From contig JAJYEB010000033.1 in NCBI GenBank assembly GCA_021790375.1, positions 1 through 10,994 on the forward strand: a DNA stretch of 10,994 bases, written 5' to 3'. Within the stretch, counting starts at the first letter, position 1, and each line of letters starts with the position of its first letter. Below, one piece after another: positions 1 through 5,665 of this stretch. Source of the DNA: Chloroflexota bacterium. Its GTDB lineage: Bacteria; Chloroflexota; Limnocylindria; Limnocylindrales; CSP1-4. The translations under genes were made by a program, and so were the position numbers. The notes under the pieces are model-generated. The model was given only the letters and a program-made list of their open reading frames with translations, did not search any database and was not told the origin of the DNA.

Positions 1-809
1 GGGCAGCTGTAGCGCTCGCTGTAGCGCTGCTCGTCGAAGGTCCCGGGGTCGGCCGGCGCCACGACCATGACGCCCTCGCCAAGGCGGAGGGCGGTCTCCA
101 CCGAGTCGGCCAGGCGGGGCAGATCGGGATTGGGGCGCTCGGGGGTGTAGGGGACGCCGTCCTCGTCGGCGTGCCTCACGACCACCCGGTCGACCACGAC
201 CTCGATGGTGTGGCGCTTGTACCGGTCGAGCGAGCGGACCTCGTCCAGGTCCAGCAGCTCACCGTCGACCCGCACCCGCACGAAGCCCTGCTTGCGCGCC
301 GCCTCGAAGACCCGGTCGCCCTCCGTCTTGCGGTCCTTCACGAGCGGCCCAAGCACCAGCAGGCGGGTGCCGTCCGGCAGTTCCCCGATGCGGTCCACGA
401 TCTGCGGCACGCTCTGGCGGGCGATCTCGCGGCCGCAGACCGGGCAGTGGGGATGGCCGGCGCGGGCGAACAGCAGGCGCAGGTAGTCGTAGATCTCGGT
501 CACCGTGCCCACGGTCGACCGCGGGTTGCGGCTGGAGCCCTTCTGGTCGATGGAGATGGCCGGGCTCAACCCGTCGATCTGGTCGACGTCCGGCTTCTCC
601 ATCTGCCCCAGGAACTGGCGGGCATACGCCGACAGGCTCTCGACGTAGCGGCGCTGCCCCTCGGCGTAGATCGTGTCGAACGCGAGGCTGGACTTGCCGC
701 TCCCGGAGAGGCCGGTGATGACCACCAGCCGGTCGCGCGGAAGCTCGACCGTGATGTTCTTGAGGTTGTGTTCGCGGGCACCGCGAACCACCAGGAGCTC
801 CTGCGGCAT
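1..809 (-). CDS. uvrA: UvrABC excinuclease subunit A, 5' part (runs off the window)
   Basis: This is the first 269 codons of UvrA, the damage-sensing ABC-type ATPase that scans DNA as a dimer and loads UvrB in nucleotide-excision repair. The protein begins MPQELLVVRGAREHNLKNI, the usual UvrA start. It has Walker A GLSGSGKS at residues 33-40, the conserved stretch RRYVESLSAYARQFLGQM (53-70), and the start of the first zinc module, CPVC, at 122-125. The frame is still open at the window edge, where a Cys after SERYS probably opens the second half of that zinc module. The start is ATG at 809. No Shine-Dalgarno sequence is visible, but a -10-like TACACT lies 9 nt upstream, so the mRNA may be leaderless or nearly so. 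A LexA-like box lies at 841..856. The gene follows lysA on the same strand but appears to have its own promoter. Confidence 0.97.
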   Translation of the reverse strand, partial: MPQELLVVRGAREHNLKNITVELPRDRLVVITGLSGSGKSSLAFDTIYAEGQRRYVESLSAYARQFLGQMEKPDVDQIDGLSPAISIDQKGSSRNPRSTVGTVTEIYDYLRLLFARAGHPHCPVCGREIARQSVPQIVDRIGELPDGTRLLVLGPLVKDRKTEGDRVFEAARKQGFVRVRVDGELLDLDEVRSLDRYKRHTIEVVVDRVVVRHADEDGVPYTPERPNPDLPRLADSVETALRLGEGVMVVAPADPGTFDEQRYSERYSC

Positions 810-818
810 GACCCGACA

Positions 819-824
819 AGTGTA
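819..824 (-). promoter_or_regulatory. Putative -10 element of the uvrA promoter
   Basis: Read on the minus strand this is TACACT, ending 9 nt before the uvrA ATG. At 17-bp spacing the -35 position (842..847) reads TGTTCG, inside the LexA-like box. The predicted transcript would start about 0-3 nt before the ATG, which fits the absence of a Shine-Dalgarno sequence. Seen in sequence; promoter activity is inference. Confidence 0.45.
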
Positions 825-840
825 GCCGGTCGCGGCGAAT

Positions 841-856
841 TCGAACAGATGTGCTA
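841..856. promoter_or_regulatory. LexA/SOS-like operator upstream of uvrA
   Basis: The plus-strand 16-mer TCGAACAGATGTGCTA matches the Gram-positive/actinobacterial SOS consensus TCGAACATATGTTCGA at 13 of 16 positions by eye, with the left half-site intact. It overlaps the putative -35 of uvrA and includes the lysA stop codon (854..856). A related box with the same GAACAGATG core lies in front of uvrB (10818..10833); the two 16-mers agree at 12 positions. uvrA and uvrB are classical SOS genes, which supports the assignment. Confidence 0.6.
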
Positions 857-2251
857 CACCGCGAACCGCGGGATGCCCTGCGCCGCGACGACCTCCGCGG
901 GGTCCAGCCGTTCGCGCACCAGCTCGGCGCGCCCGCCGGCGATGGCCACCTCGGCGGGGCCCGCATGCGACAGGAACCAGGGCATCGACTGGGTGAACCC
1001 GTAGGCCCCGGTGTCCAGCACCGCGATCAGGTCTGCCGGGCGCGGCTCGGGGAACGCCGCGAGCCGGCCAACGACGTCCAGGCTCGTGCAGAGGGGGCCG
1101 GTGATCGTCACCGGGACCAGCGGGCGTCCCTCGAGCGGGCGGTCCTGCAGCAGGGCCGATCCCACCAGCCGCAGCCGGTGCCGGCGTCCCACCAGCGCCG
1201 GGGCCAGCAGGTGGTTGATGCCCCCGTCGAGCACCGCCACGTGCCGGCCATGGAGCCGCTTCACGTCGACCACCCTCGCGAGGTACGCGCCCGACGGTCC
1301 GGAGAGGTAGCGGCCCGGTTCGACCAGGATGCGCGTCTCGCGCAGGTCGGGCCCGGAAGCCAGCCCGGCCAGCACGTTCCCGATCCCGGCCGCGAAGGAG
1401 GCCAGGTCGAGGGGTGCCTCGCCGTCGCGGTACGGGATTCCGAGCCCGCCACCGACGTCGACCAGCGCCAGCGGGAAGCCGGCCGCTCGCGCAAGCCGGA
1501 CGGCGGCACCCACGGTTTGCCGGACGTGGCGGACGAGGGTTTGGGCGTCGAGGACGGACGAGACCGCGAACGCGTGGACGCCGACCGGTTCGAGGTGCTC
1601 CGACGCGACGGCACGGCGGGCCGCGGCGAGGGCGTCCTCCCACGACATGCCGAAGGTCTGCCCGTGCCGGGCGAGGCGGACGAGCACGCGTGCCCGGGTG
1701 CCGGCGGCCATCGCGGCGACCTCGACGCGTGGCACCTCGCCGGGCGAGTCGACGGCAATCGCCCGGACGCCCGACTCGACCGCGCGGCGCAGCAGGCGAT
1801 CGCTCTTGCCGGGGCCGGTCACGACGATGGCCCGTGGGGCCATCCCCGCGCGCAGTGCCGCCTCCAGCTCGCCCTCCGACGACACGTCGGCGCCCGACCC
1901 CGCCGACGCCAGGGTCGCGATCACCGCGAGCGATGGGTTCGACTTGACCGCGTACGCCACGTCGACCCGGTCCGGAAGTGCTGCCCGCAGGCGTGCCGCC
2001 CGAGCGGACAGCGCATCCAGGTCGTACACGTGGAGCGGTGTGCCGAAGGTCCTCGCGAGATCACGGGGGTCCAGGCCCGCCAGCAGGCCGTCGCGCCAGA
2101 TCTCGTCGGACGGGGGCGTGCCGCCCGGGGTCTCCCCGCCGCCCGGGATCTCCCCGCCGCCCGGGGTCTCCCCGCCGCCCGGGGCCTCCACGGCGGCCGC
2201 CCTCGAGGACGCGGGGAGGTGCCCCGTCGCCGCGGTGCCCCCTCCCCTCAC
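854..2251 (-). CDS. lysA: Diaminopimelate decarboxylase-like PLP enzyme (fold type III)
   Basis: The predicted 465-residue enzyme would decarboxylate meso-diaminopimelate to L-lysine, the last step of the pathway encoded by the genes before it. Alanine-racemase-fold features are visible: the PLP lysine K103 in AYAVKSNP, GGGLG at 267-271 (phosphate binding), EPGR at 311-314, the active-site Cys C388 in GPLCTSLD, and a C-terminal GAYG (Y417). The start is GTG at 2251, because its GTGA overlaps the dapD stop and GAGGGGG lies just upstream; a GTG at 2191 (445 aa) is an alternative. The N-terminus carries Gly/Pro/Glu hexapeptide repeats encoded by 18-bp repeats. Canonical LysA has HxHIGSQ and CESGD; here these are HAFAVSS (H226) and CTSLD, with an FLSH-PAEV tail. 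Those details recall exosortase-associated and BtrK-type decarboxylases more than textbook LysA. Operon context favours lysine synthesis. Confidence 0.85.
   Translation of the reverse strand: MRGGGTAATGHLPASSRAAAVEAPGGGETPGGGEIPGGGETPGGTPPSDEIWRDGLLAGLDPRDLARTFGTPLHVYDLDALSARAARLRAALPDRVDVAYAVKSNPSLAVIATLASAGSGADVSSEGELEAALRAGMAPRAIVVTGPGKSDRLLRRAVESGVRAIAVDSPGEVPRVEVAAMAAGTRARVLVRLARHGQTFGMSWEDALAAARRAVASEHLEPVGVHAFAVSSVLDAQTLVRHVRQTVGAAVRLARAAGFPLALVDVGGGLGIPYRDGEAPLDLASFAAGIGNVLAGLASGPDLRETRILVEPGRYLSGPSGAYLARVVDVKRLHGRHVAVLDGGINHLLAPALVGRRHRLRLVGSALLQDRPLEGRPLVPVTITGPLCTSLDVVGRLAAFPEPRPADLIAVLDTGAYGFTQSMPWFLSHAGPAEVAIAGGRAELVRERLDPAEVVAAQGIPRFAV
2121..2192. repeat. Four tandem 18-bp repeats within the 5' end of lysA
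   Basis: The unit CCGCCCGGGGTCTCCCCG occurs at 2121-2138 and 2157-2174, with a one-base variant at 2139-2156 and a degenerate fourth copy at 2175-2192. On the minus strand it encodes the hexapeptide PGGGET or PGGGEI, giving a flexible acidic Gly/Pro linker before the conserved enzyme domain. Such repeats are prone to slippage, so copy number may vary between strains (inference). Confidence 0.85.
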
Positions 2252-3057
2252 CGCAGGGCCCCCTCGAGCGCCGTGCGCGCGGCCGTGGACCCATCGCGCG
2301 TCTTGACGATCGCCGCGCACTGCAGGGCGATCCCGTGGCCCGCCGCGAACTCGCCCCGTGCCGCCCTCGTGGCGGGCACCACCACCGCGCCCCGTGGAAC
2401 GGAGAGCGGCGCCTCCGGCGTCCCCTCCAGGATCCGCTCCCCGACCAGGTCGTAGAGCCGGCTCGTGCCGGTCAGGATCACCCCTGCCGCCAGCACCGCC
2501 TCGCGCCCGACCAGCACGCCGTCAAAGAGGCCGCACTGGGCGCCCACGAAGGCGCCATCCTCCACGATCACGGGCCGCGCGTTCGGTGGCTCCAGCACGC
2601 CGCCGATCTGCGCTCCCGCCGCGAGATGCACGCGGGACCCGATCTGCGCGCACGACCCCACGAGCACGTGGGAGTCGATCATCGTGCCGTCCCCGACCCA
2701 CGCGCCGACATTGACGAACGCCGGTGGCATGATCACCACGCCCTCCCCGAGGTACGCACCGGCCCGCACGCTCGTCCCGCCCGGCACCACCCGCCAGGGT
2801 CCGTCCAGCAGCCGCTTGGTGGGCAGTGCCGCGCGGTCGCGGAACTCGAGCAGCCCGCCGATCTCCCACGTGCCCATCTGCGGCAGCCGGAAGAGCGCCA
2901 GCAACTCGGCGCGGAGGGCCGCGTCCACGCGCCAGCCATCGGGAGCGGCCGGGTCGGGCCAGGCCGCGCGCCGGCGCCCCGCGTCGAGGTCGGCCAGCAG
3001 GTCGCCCGGCTCCACGGCCGCCGGACTCGCACCCGACGCTGCCAGCGCAGCCATCAC
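2248..3057 (-). CDS. dapD: 2,3,4,5-tetrahydropyridine-2,6-dicarboxylate N-succinyltransferase
   Basis: The 269-residue DapD transfers succinate from succinyl-CoA to tetrahydrodipicolinate, which places the operon in the succinylase branch of diaminopimelate synthesis. The length is close to E. coli DapD (274). The middle and C-terminal regions form the left-handed beta-helix typical of the family: GTMIDSH with D128, VGSCAQIG (133-140), IGGVLEPPNARPVIVEDGAF (151-170) and LYD (201-203), ending with an ALQCAAIVK strand. The start is GTG at 3057, overlapping the dapA stop as GTGA; the next codon is ATG (3054), so either may initiate. The segment that reads GARSEVVEG in E. coli is GAQCGLFDG here, so the position of the catalytic Glu (E189 in the studied enzymes) is Gly. 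Bacteroidetes-type DapD also lacks a Glu there, from memory. The protein is hexapeptide-rich and should be a trimer. Confidence 0.94.
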   Translation of the reverse strand: MMAALAASGASPAAVEPGDLLADLDAGRRRAAWPDPAAPDGWRVDAALRAELLALFRLPQMGTWEIGGLLEFRDRAALPTKRLLDGPWRVVPGGTSVRAGAYLGEGVVIMPPAFVNVGAWVGDGTMIDSHVLVGSCAQIGSRVHLAAGAQIGGVLEPPNARPVIVEDGAFVGAQCGLFDGVLVGREAVLAAGVILTGTSRLYDLVGERILEGTPEAPLSVPRGAVVVPATRAARGEFAAGHGIALQCAAIVKTRDGSTAARTALEGALR

Positions 3058-4115
3058 GCCGCCCCCGCCGTCATCGCCGGGGCCGTGTCCGGCACCCGGA
3101 TCAGCCCCTCGTCGTGCAGGAGCGCGGCCAGCCGCCCGCGGGCCGGCTCATCGAGCGGCAGGAGCGGCAGGCGCAGGCGGTCCTCGATCAACCCCATCAG
3201 GGCCAGCGCGGCCTTCACCGGCACCGGGTTCGGGCCGCCCCGGAAGTTCGCCCGGAACAGCGGCAGCCAGCGGGCATGGAGCGCCCGCGCCCGGGTCCAG
3301 TCGCCGGTCAGGGCGGCCGAGCACAGCTCGGCCAGCTCCGACGGGATCTCGTTGGACGCGACGCTGATCACGCCGTCGCCACCCATGGCCAGGACGGCCA
3401 GCGTCCAGGCGTCGTCCCCCGCCATGACGCCGAAACCGGCAGGCCGGTCGCGGATCACGGTCGCGATCTGCTCGAGGTTGCCGGAGGCCTCCTTCGCGGC
3501 GACGATCCGGGGATGCTCGGCGAGGCGCAGGGTCGTCTCCGGCTCCACGTTCGCGCCGGTGCGCGAGGGCACGTTGTAGACCACGACGGGCAGGCCGCCC
3601 TCGTCCGCGACCGCGGTGAAGTGCGCGGCGAGCATGCGCTGGTCGGGACGGTTGTAGTACGGGGCGACCACCAGCGCCGCGTCGGCCCCGAGCTCGGCCG
3701 CGCGACGCGTGGCACGGATGGTGGCCGCCGTGTCGTTGGTGCCGGTCCCGGCGATCACCACCGGCCGGCGCCTGCCGGCGCCATCGACCGGCAGGCCGGA
3801 CACCGCCTCCACCGTGGCCGCGATAACCCGCTCGCGCTCCGCCGGGGTCAGGGTGGGCGACTCGCCGGTGGTGCCGCACGGCACCAGGCCGTCGATGCCC
3901 GCCGCCACCTGCCGGTCGAGCAGCCGGCGCAGCGCCGGCTCGTCCAGGGCCCCGCCGACGTCGAACGGCGTCACCAGGGCGGTGAACGCGCCGCGGATCC
4001 TGGGCGCGGAGATGGGACCTGGCGCGGGATGGGGCGCGGGCCGGGCCACCGCGCGAGCCGCCGGGCGAGCAACAGCCTCCGCCTCCACGGGGACGGGACG
4101 GACGGTCGGGTTCAT
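3054..4115 (-). CDS. dapA: 4-hydroxy-tetrahydrodipicolinate synthase
   Basis: DapA condenses pyruvate with aspartate-semialdehyde, the first committed step of lysine/diaminopimelate synthesis, using a TIM-barrel aldolase fold. Family signatures are complete: GTTGESPTL at 81-89, YYNRP at 153-157, YNVPSRTG at 180-187 (Y180 and R185 match E. coli Y133 and R138), and the Schiff-base lysine K208 in AAKEASGN. GGPNPVPVKAAL follows near the C-terminus. At 353 residues it is about 60 longer than usual, mainly from an Ala/Pro/Arg-rich N-terminal extension of about 38 residues before RGAFTALVTPF. That extension appears real: ATG at 4115 overlaps the dapB stop (ATGA) and has a strong GGAGG ribosome site 6 nt upstream. 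No internal start has comparable support. Confidence 0.97.
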   Translation of the reverse strand: MNPTVRPVPVEAEAVARPAARAVARPAPHPAPGPISAPRIRGAFTALVTPFDVGGALDEPALRRLLDRQVAAGIDGLVPCGTTGESPTLTPAERERVIAATVEAVSGLPVDGAGRRRPVVIAGTGTNDTAATIRATRRAAELGADAALVVAPYYNRPDQRMLAAHFTAVADEGGLPVVVYNVPSRTGANVEPETTLRLAEHPRIVAAKEASGNLEQIATVIRDRPAGFGVMAGDDAWTLAVLAMGGDGVISVASNEIPSELAELCSAALTGDWTRARALHARWLPLFRANFRGGPNPVPVKAALALMGLIEDRLRLPLLPLDEPARGRLAALLHDEGLIRVPDTAPAMTAGAA

Positions 4116-4876
4116 CGTGCACCTCCGGGGATCTCGATACCGATCAGGTCGTCCACGACGCAGTCGAACGGATGCAGGCCGGGGCGGCGGGGCGAGCGGA
4201 GCAGCCAGTCGGCGGCGGCAACCGCGCCCATCGCGTAGGCGGACCGATCGCGGGCCGTCAGGCGCAGCTCCACGGTCTCGCCGGGAGCGTCGAACCCGAC
4301 GAGATGCATGCCCGGCGAGGCGCCGGCGCGCACGCTGGCCACCTCCAGCTCGTCGGGGTCCGGGGGGCCGTCACGGGGGCCGTCTGCCAGCCGCCGCTTG
4401 GCCGGGTGGCCGTCCAGGATCCGGCGGCCGAGCTCCAGCGCGGTCCCGGACGGCCGATCCGCCTTGCCGCGCCGGTGCCACTCCACCAGGTACGGGTCGT
4501 AGGCGGGAAGGGCCCCGAACATCCGGCTGGCCGAGGTCACCAGCCGGCCGAGCATGTTGACACCGGGGCTGAAGTTCGCCGCGACCACCGCCGACGCACC
4601 GTGCTGGGTCAGCAGCGCGCCGATCTCCGCCTGGTTCACCCCCCACGCGGTGGTGCCCATCACGAACGACCGGCAGCCGCCGGCCAGCCCGGCGGCCACG
4701 TTCGGCAGCACCGCCGTGCCGCGGGAGAACTCGAACACGACGTCCGCTCCCGCGAACGTCCCCGGCGGGTGTGTGGTCGCCGGCCGGCCCAGCACGACCA
4801 CTTCCTCGTCCCGCTCCCGCAGGGCGGACGCCACCGCCAGGCCCATCGGCCCGTCTCCCAGGACGATCCCTCGCAT
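4112..4876 (-). CDS. dapB: 4-hydroxy-tetrahydrodipicolinate reductase
   Basis: DapB reduces the DapA product to tetrahydrodipicolinate with NAD(P)H, step two of the pathway. The 254-residue protein has an N-terminal Rossmann start, GDGPMG (7-12, a variant of the usual GxxGRMG), MGTTAWG at 73-79, NFSPGVN at 101-107, and the substrate motif EWHRRGKADRPSGTAL at 132-147. H134 and K138 match the catalytic H159 and K163 of E. coli. The second His of the usual EAHHRHK is Arg here, an uncommon substitution at a non-catalytic position. ATG at 4876 follows GGAGGA (4884..4889) with a 7-nt spacer. It is the first gene of the dapB-dapA-dapD-lysA operon and lies 56 nt downstream of an intrinsic terminator in its leader. 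This implies that operon expression depends on readthrough. Confidence 0.96.
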   Translation of the reverse strand: MRGIVLGDGPMGLAVASALRERDEEVVVLGRPATTHPPGTFAGADVVFEFSRGTAVLPNVAAGLAGGCRSFVMGTTAWGVNQAEIGALLTQHGASAVVAANFSPGVNMLGRLVTSASRMFGALPAYDPYLVEWHRRGKADRPSGTALELGRRILDGHPAKRRLADGPRDGPPDPDELEVASVRAGASPGMHLVGFDAPGETVELRLTARDRSAYAMGAVAAADWLLRSPRRPGLHPFDCVVDDLIGIEIPGGAR

Positions 4877-4932
4877 CTCGCATTCCTCCGCGCGAGGGGC
4901 CAGCGGTGGAGGTCCGTCCGTCGCCGGACACG

Positions 4933-4964
4933 AAAAAGCCGCGGATACCCATCGGTTCCGCGGC
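4933..4964 (-). terminator. Intrinsic terminator in the dapB leader
   Basis: On the minus strand GCCGCGGA and TCCGCGGC form an 8-bp perfect GC-rich stem. The 11-nt loop can add three more pairs (ACC/GGT) past a bulged A. The stem is followed at once by CTTTTTC... beginning with five T (4933..4937). It ends both the arsB-usp transcript and the promoter-proximal dap transcript unless antiterminated. Confidence 0.8.
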
Positions 4965-4973
4965 CCTTCGGGA

Positions 4974-4989
4974 CCTCCGTGCCCGGAGG
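4974..4989 (-). other. Strong leader hairpin upstream of the terminator
   Basis: Inverted repeat CCTCCG/CGGAGG with the 4-nt loop GGCA (minus strand), extendable by GG/CC beyond a bulged U. It sits 9 nt before the terminator stem and is a likely structured element of the leader. Confidence 0.55.
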
Positions 4990-5016
4990 CCCCGTTCGTC
5001 GTCCGACGCGACGCCT

Positions 5017-5076
5017 CTAGGCCCGTGCCTCCCGGCAGGACCGCCAGCGCTTCGCCTTCAGTGCGACGTGGTACAT
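5017..5076 (-). CDS. Possible 19-residue leader peptide (uORF)
   Basis: ATG at 5076 opens a frame of 19 codons ending at TAG (5017..5019): MYHVALKAKRWRSCREARA. The ATG lies 9 nt after the -10 box, so translation would be leaderless, like several neighbours. It has two Lys (K7, K9) and five Arg but no run of Lys codons, so a classical lysine-sensing leader peptide is not obvious. Its second half overlaps the GCGGUCCU segment that could pair with the terminator arm. It may be chance: a 19-codon frame is common in GC-rich DNA. Confidence 0.35.
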   Translation of the reverse strand: MYHVALKAKRWRSCREARA

Positions 5077-5085
5077 GGTCGCCGG

Positions 5086-5114
5086 ACCATACCCGGCACT
5101 CGTTGCCATGTCAA
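5086..5114 (-). promoter_or_regulatory. Sigma-70-type promoter of the dap operon
   Basis: Minus strand TTGACA (5109..5114), a 17-bp spacer and TATGGT (5086..5091): a perfect -35 at ideal spacing with a good -10, by far the strongest promoter match in the window. The -35 overlaps the TGA stop of the upstream stress-protein gene. The predicted start is near 5079. Confidence 0.75.
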
Positions 5115-5644
5115 TGGGTTCCAGGAACGTTGTGGGTTCCAGGAACGTGCGGCACGCCCTCCGGGGTGAGCCGGACCAGCATCACCGGGCACGGCGCGTG
5201 ATCCACCACGAACCTGGCAACGTGCCCCAGGCTGTGCGGCTCGGGCGGGGTGGTCAGCTCGCCAGGCCGACACCCGACCACCACGAGCGACGCGTCGGTC
5301 TCGCCCGCGCGCTGCACGATCTCCCACTCGGGGCGTCCCCGGCCCACGCTCGTCGCGGCCGCGATCCCGAGCGCACGACGTGCGTCGTCCAGGATCGCGT
5401 CGGATCCCCGCGTCTCGGCTGCCCGCGCACGCGCATCGTATCCGGGCGGCGGAGGGTGGCCGGGGTGGCGCATGAACCGCTGCTCGAGCTCGCGTGCCGG
5501 AACCTCGTCGATCACGTGGTGGATCTCGACCTCGGCGTCCCGCGGGAGCAGCGCCCGGCAGCGTTCCCAGAACGGCTCCGTCTCCGCTCCGGCCACGCAC
5601 ACCAGCACGCGCGTCCCTGTCCGCGTCGCATCCCGTTCGTTCAT
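5111..5644 (-). CDS. Universal stress protein (UspA) family protein
   Basis: This 177-residue cytoplasmic protein has the Usp alpha/beta fold pattern: an N-terminal strand TRVLVCVAGAETEP (11-24), a late strand ASLVVVGCR (118-126), and the family C-terminal signature LGHVARFVVDHAPCPVMLVR (139-158). The ATP loop G-x2-G-x9-G-S/T is degenerate: the residues after GCR are Pro-rich and the final Ser is His, so nucleotide binding is doubtful. ATG at 5644 has AAAGG upstream and follows the permease stop by 21 nt, indicating co-transcription with it. The last 12 residues contain VPGTH twice and come from DNA repeats that look like operator sites for the dap promoter, so the tail is probably non-functional as protein. 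The family role is stress survival; no specific partner can be named. Confidence 0.85.
   Translation of the reverse strand: MNERDATRTGTRVLVCVAGAETEPFWERCRALLPRDAEVEIHHVIDEVPARELEQRFMRHPGHPPPPGYDARARAAETRGSDAILDDARRALGIAAATSVGRGRPEWEIVQRAGETDASLVVVGCRPGELTTPPEPHSLGHVARFVVDHAPCPVMLVRLTPEGVPHVPGTHNVPGTH
5116..5148. repeat. Two tandem palindromic 15-bp repeats, operator-like
   Basis: GGGTTCCAGGAACGT occurs identically at 5116-5130 and 5134-5148, 18 bp apart. Each copy contains the perfect palindrome GTTCC-A-GGAAC. The pair ends 1 bp from the -35 of the dap promoter. On the minus strand the repeats also encode the C-terminal VPGTH-N-VPGTH of the stress protein. The position and symmetry suggest a dimeric regulator binding at two sites. 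Confidence 0.6.
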
Positions 5645-5665
5645 CGCTCGCCTTTCACCCGCGCA

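Larger units (their letters stand above)
4877..5079 (-). promoter_or_regulatory. Attenuator-like leader of the dap operon
   Basis: About 200 nt lie between the predicted transcription start (about 5079) and dapB. In order they hold a 19-codon open frame, a small hairpin (TGCC-GGGA-GGCA), a strong CCTCCG/CGGAGG hairpin, an intrinsic terminator and the dapB ribosome site. A competing pairing can be drawn: GCGGUCCU (minus strand, 5037..5044) with AGGGCCGC (4960..4967). It would consume five bases of the terminator's 5' arm. I looked for the lysine riboswitch and T-box cores and did not find them. The layout supports conditional termination; what it senses is unknown. Confidence 0.6.

Noticed and set aside
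851..2455. Long plus-strand open frame (534 codons) opposite lysA and dapD
   Set aside because: It is a by-product of GC-rich codon structure on the opposite strand. The translation is Arg/Gly/His-rich with no recognisable domain, while the minus strand carries clear enzymes.
1978..3579. Long plus-strand open frame (533 codons) opposite lysA, dapD and dapA
   Set aside because: Low-complexity translation, no ribosome site, and it lies antisense to well-conserved DapD and DapA.
4877..5079. Lysine riboswitch or T-box in the dapB leader
   Set aside because: The leader is short for a lysine riboswitch and its conserved core segments are not recognisable. The AGGGTGGNACCGCG T-box core is also absent; GGAACCG near the terminator is only a superficial resemblance, and CGGA there cannot pair like TGGN.
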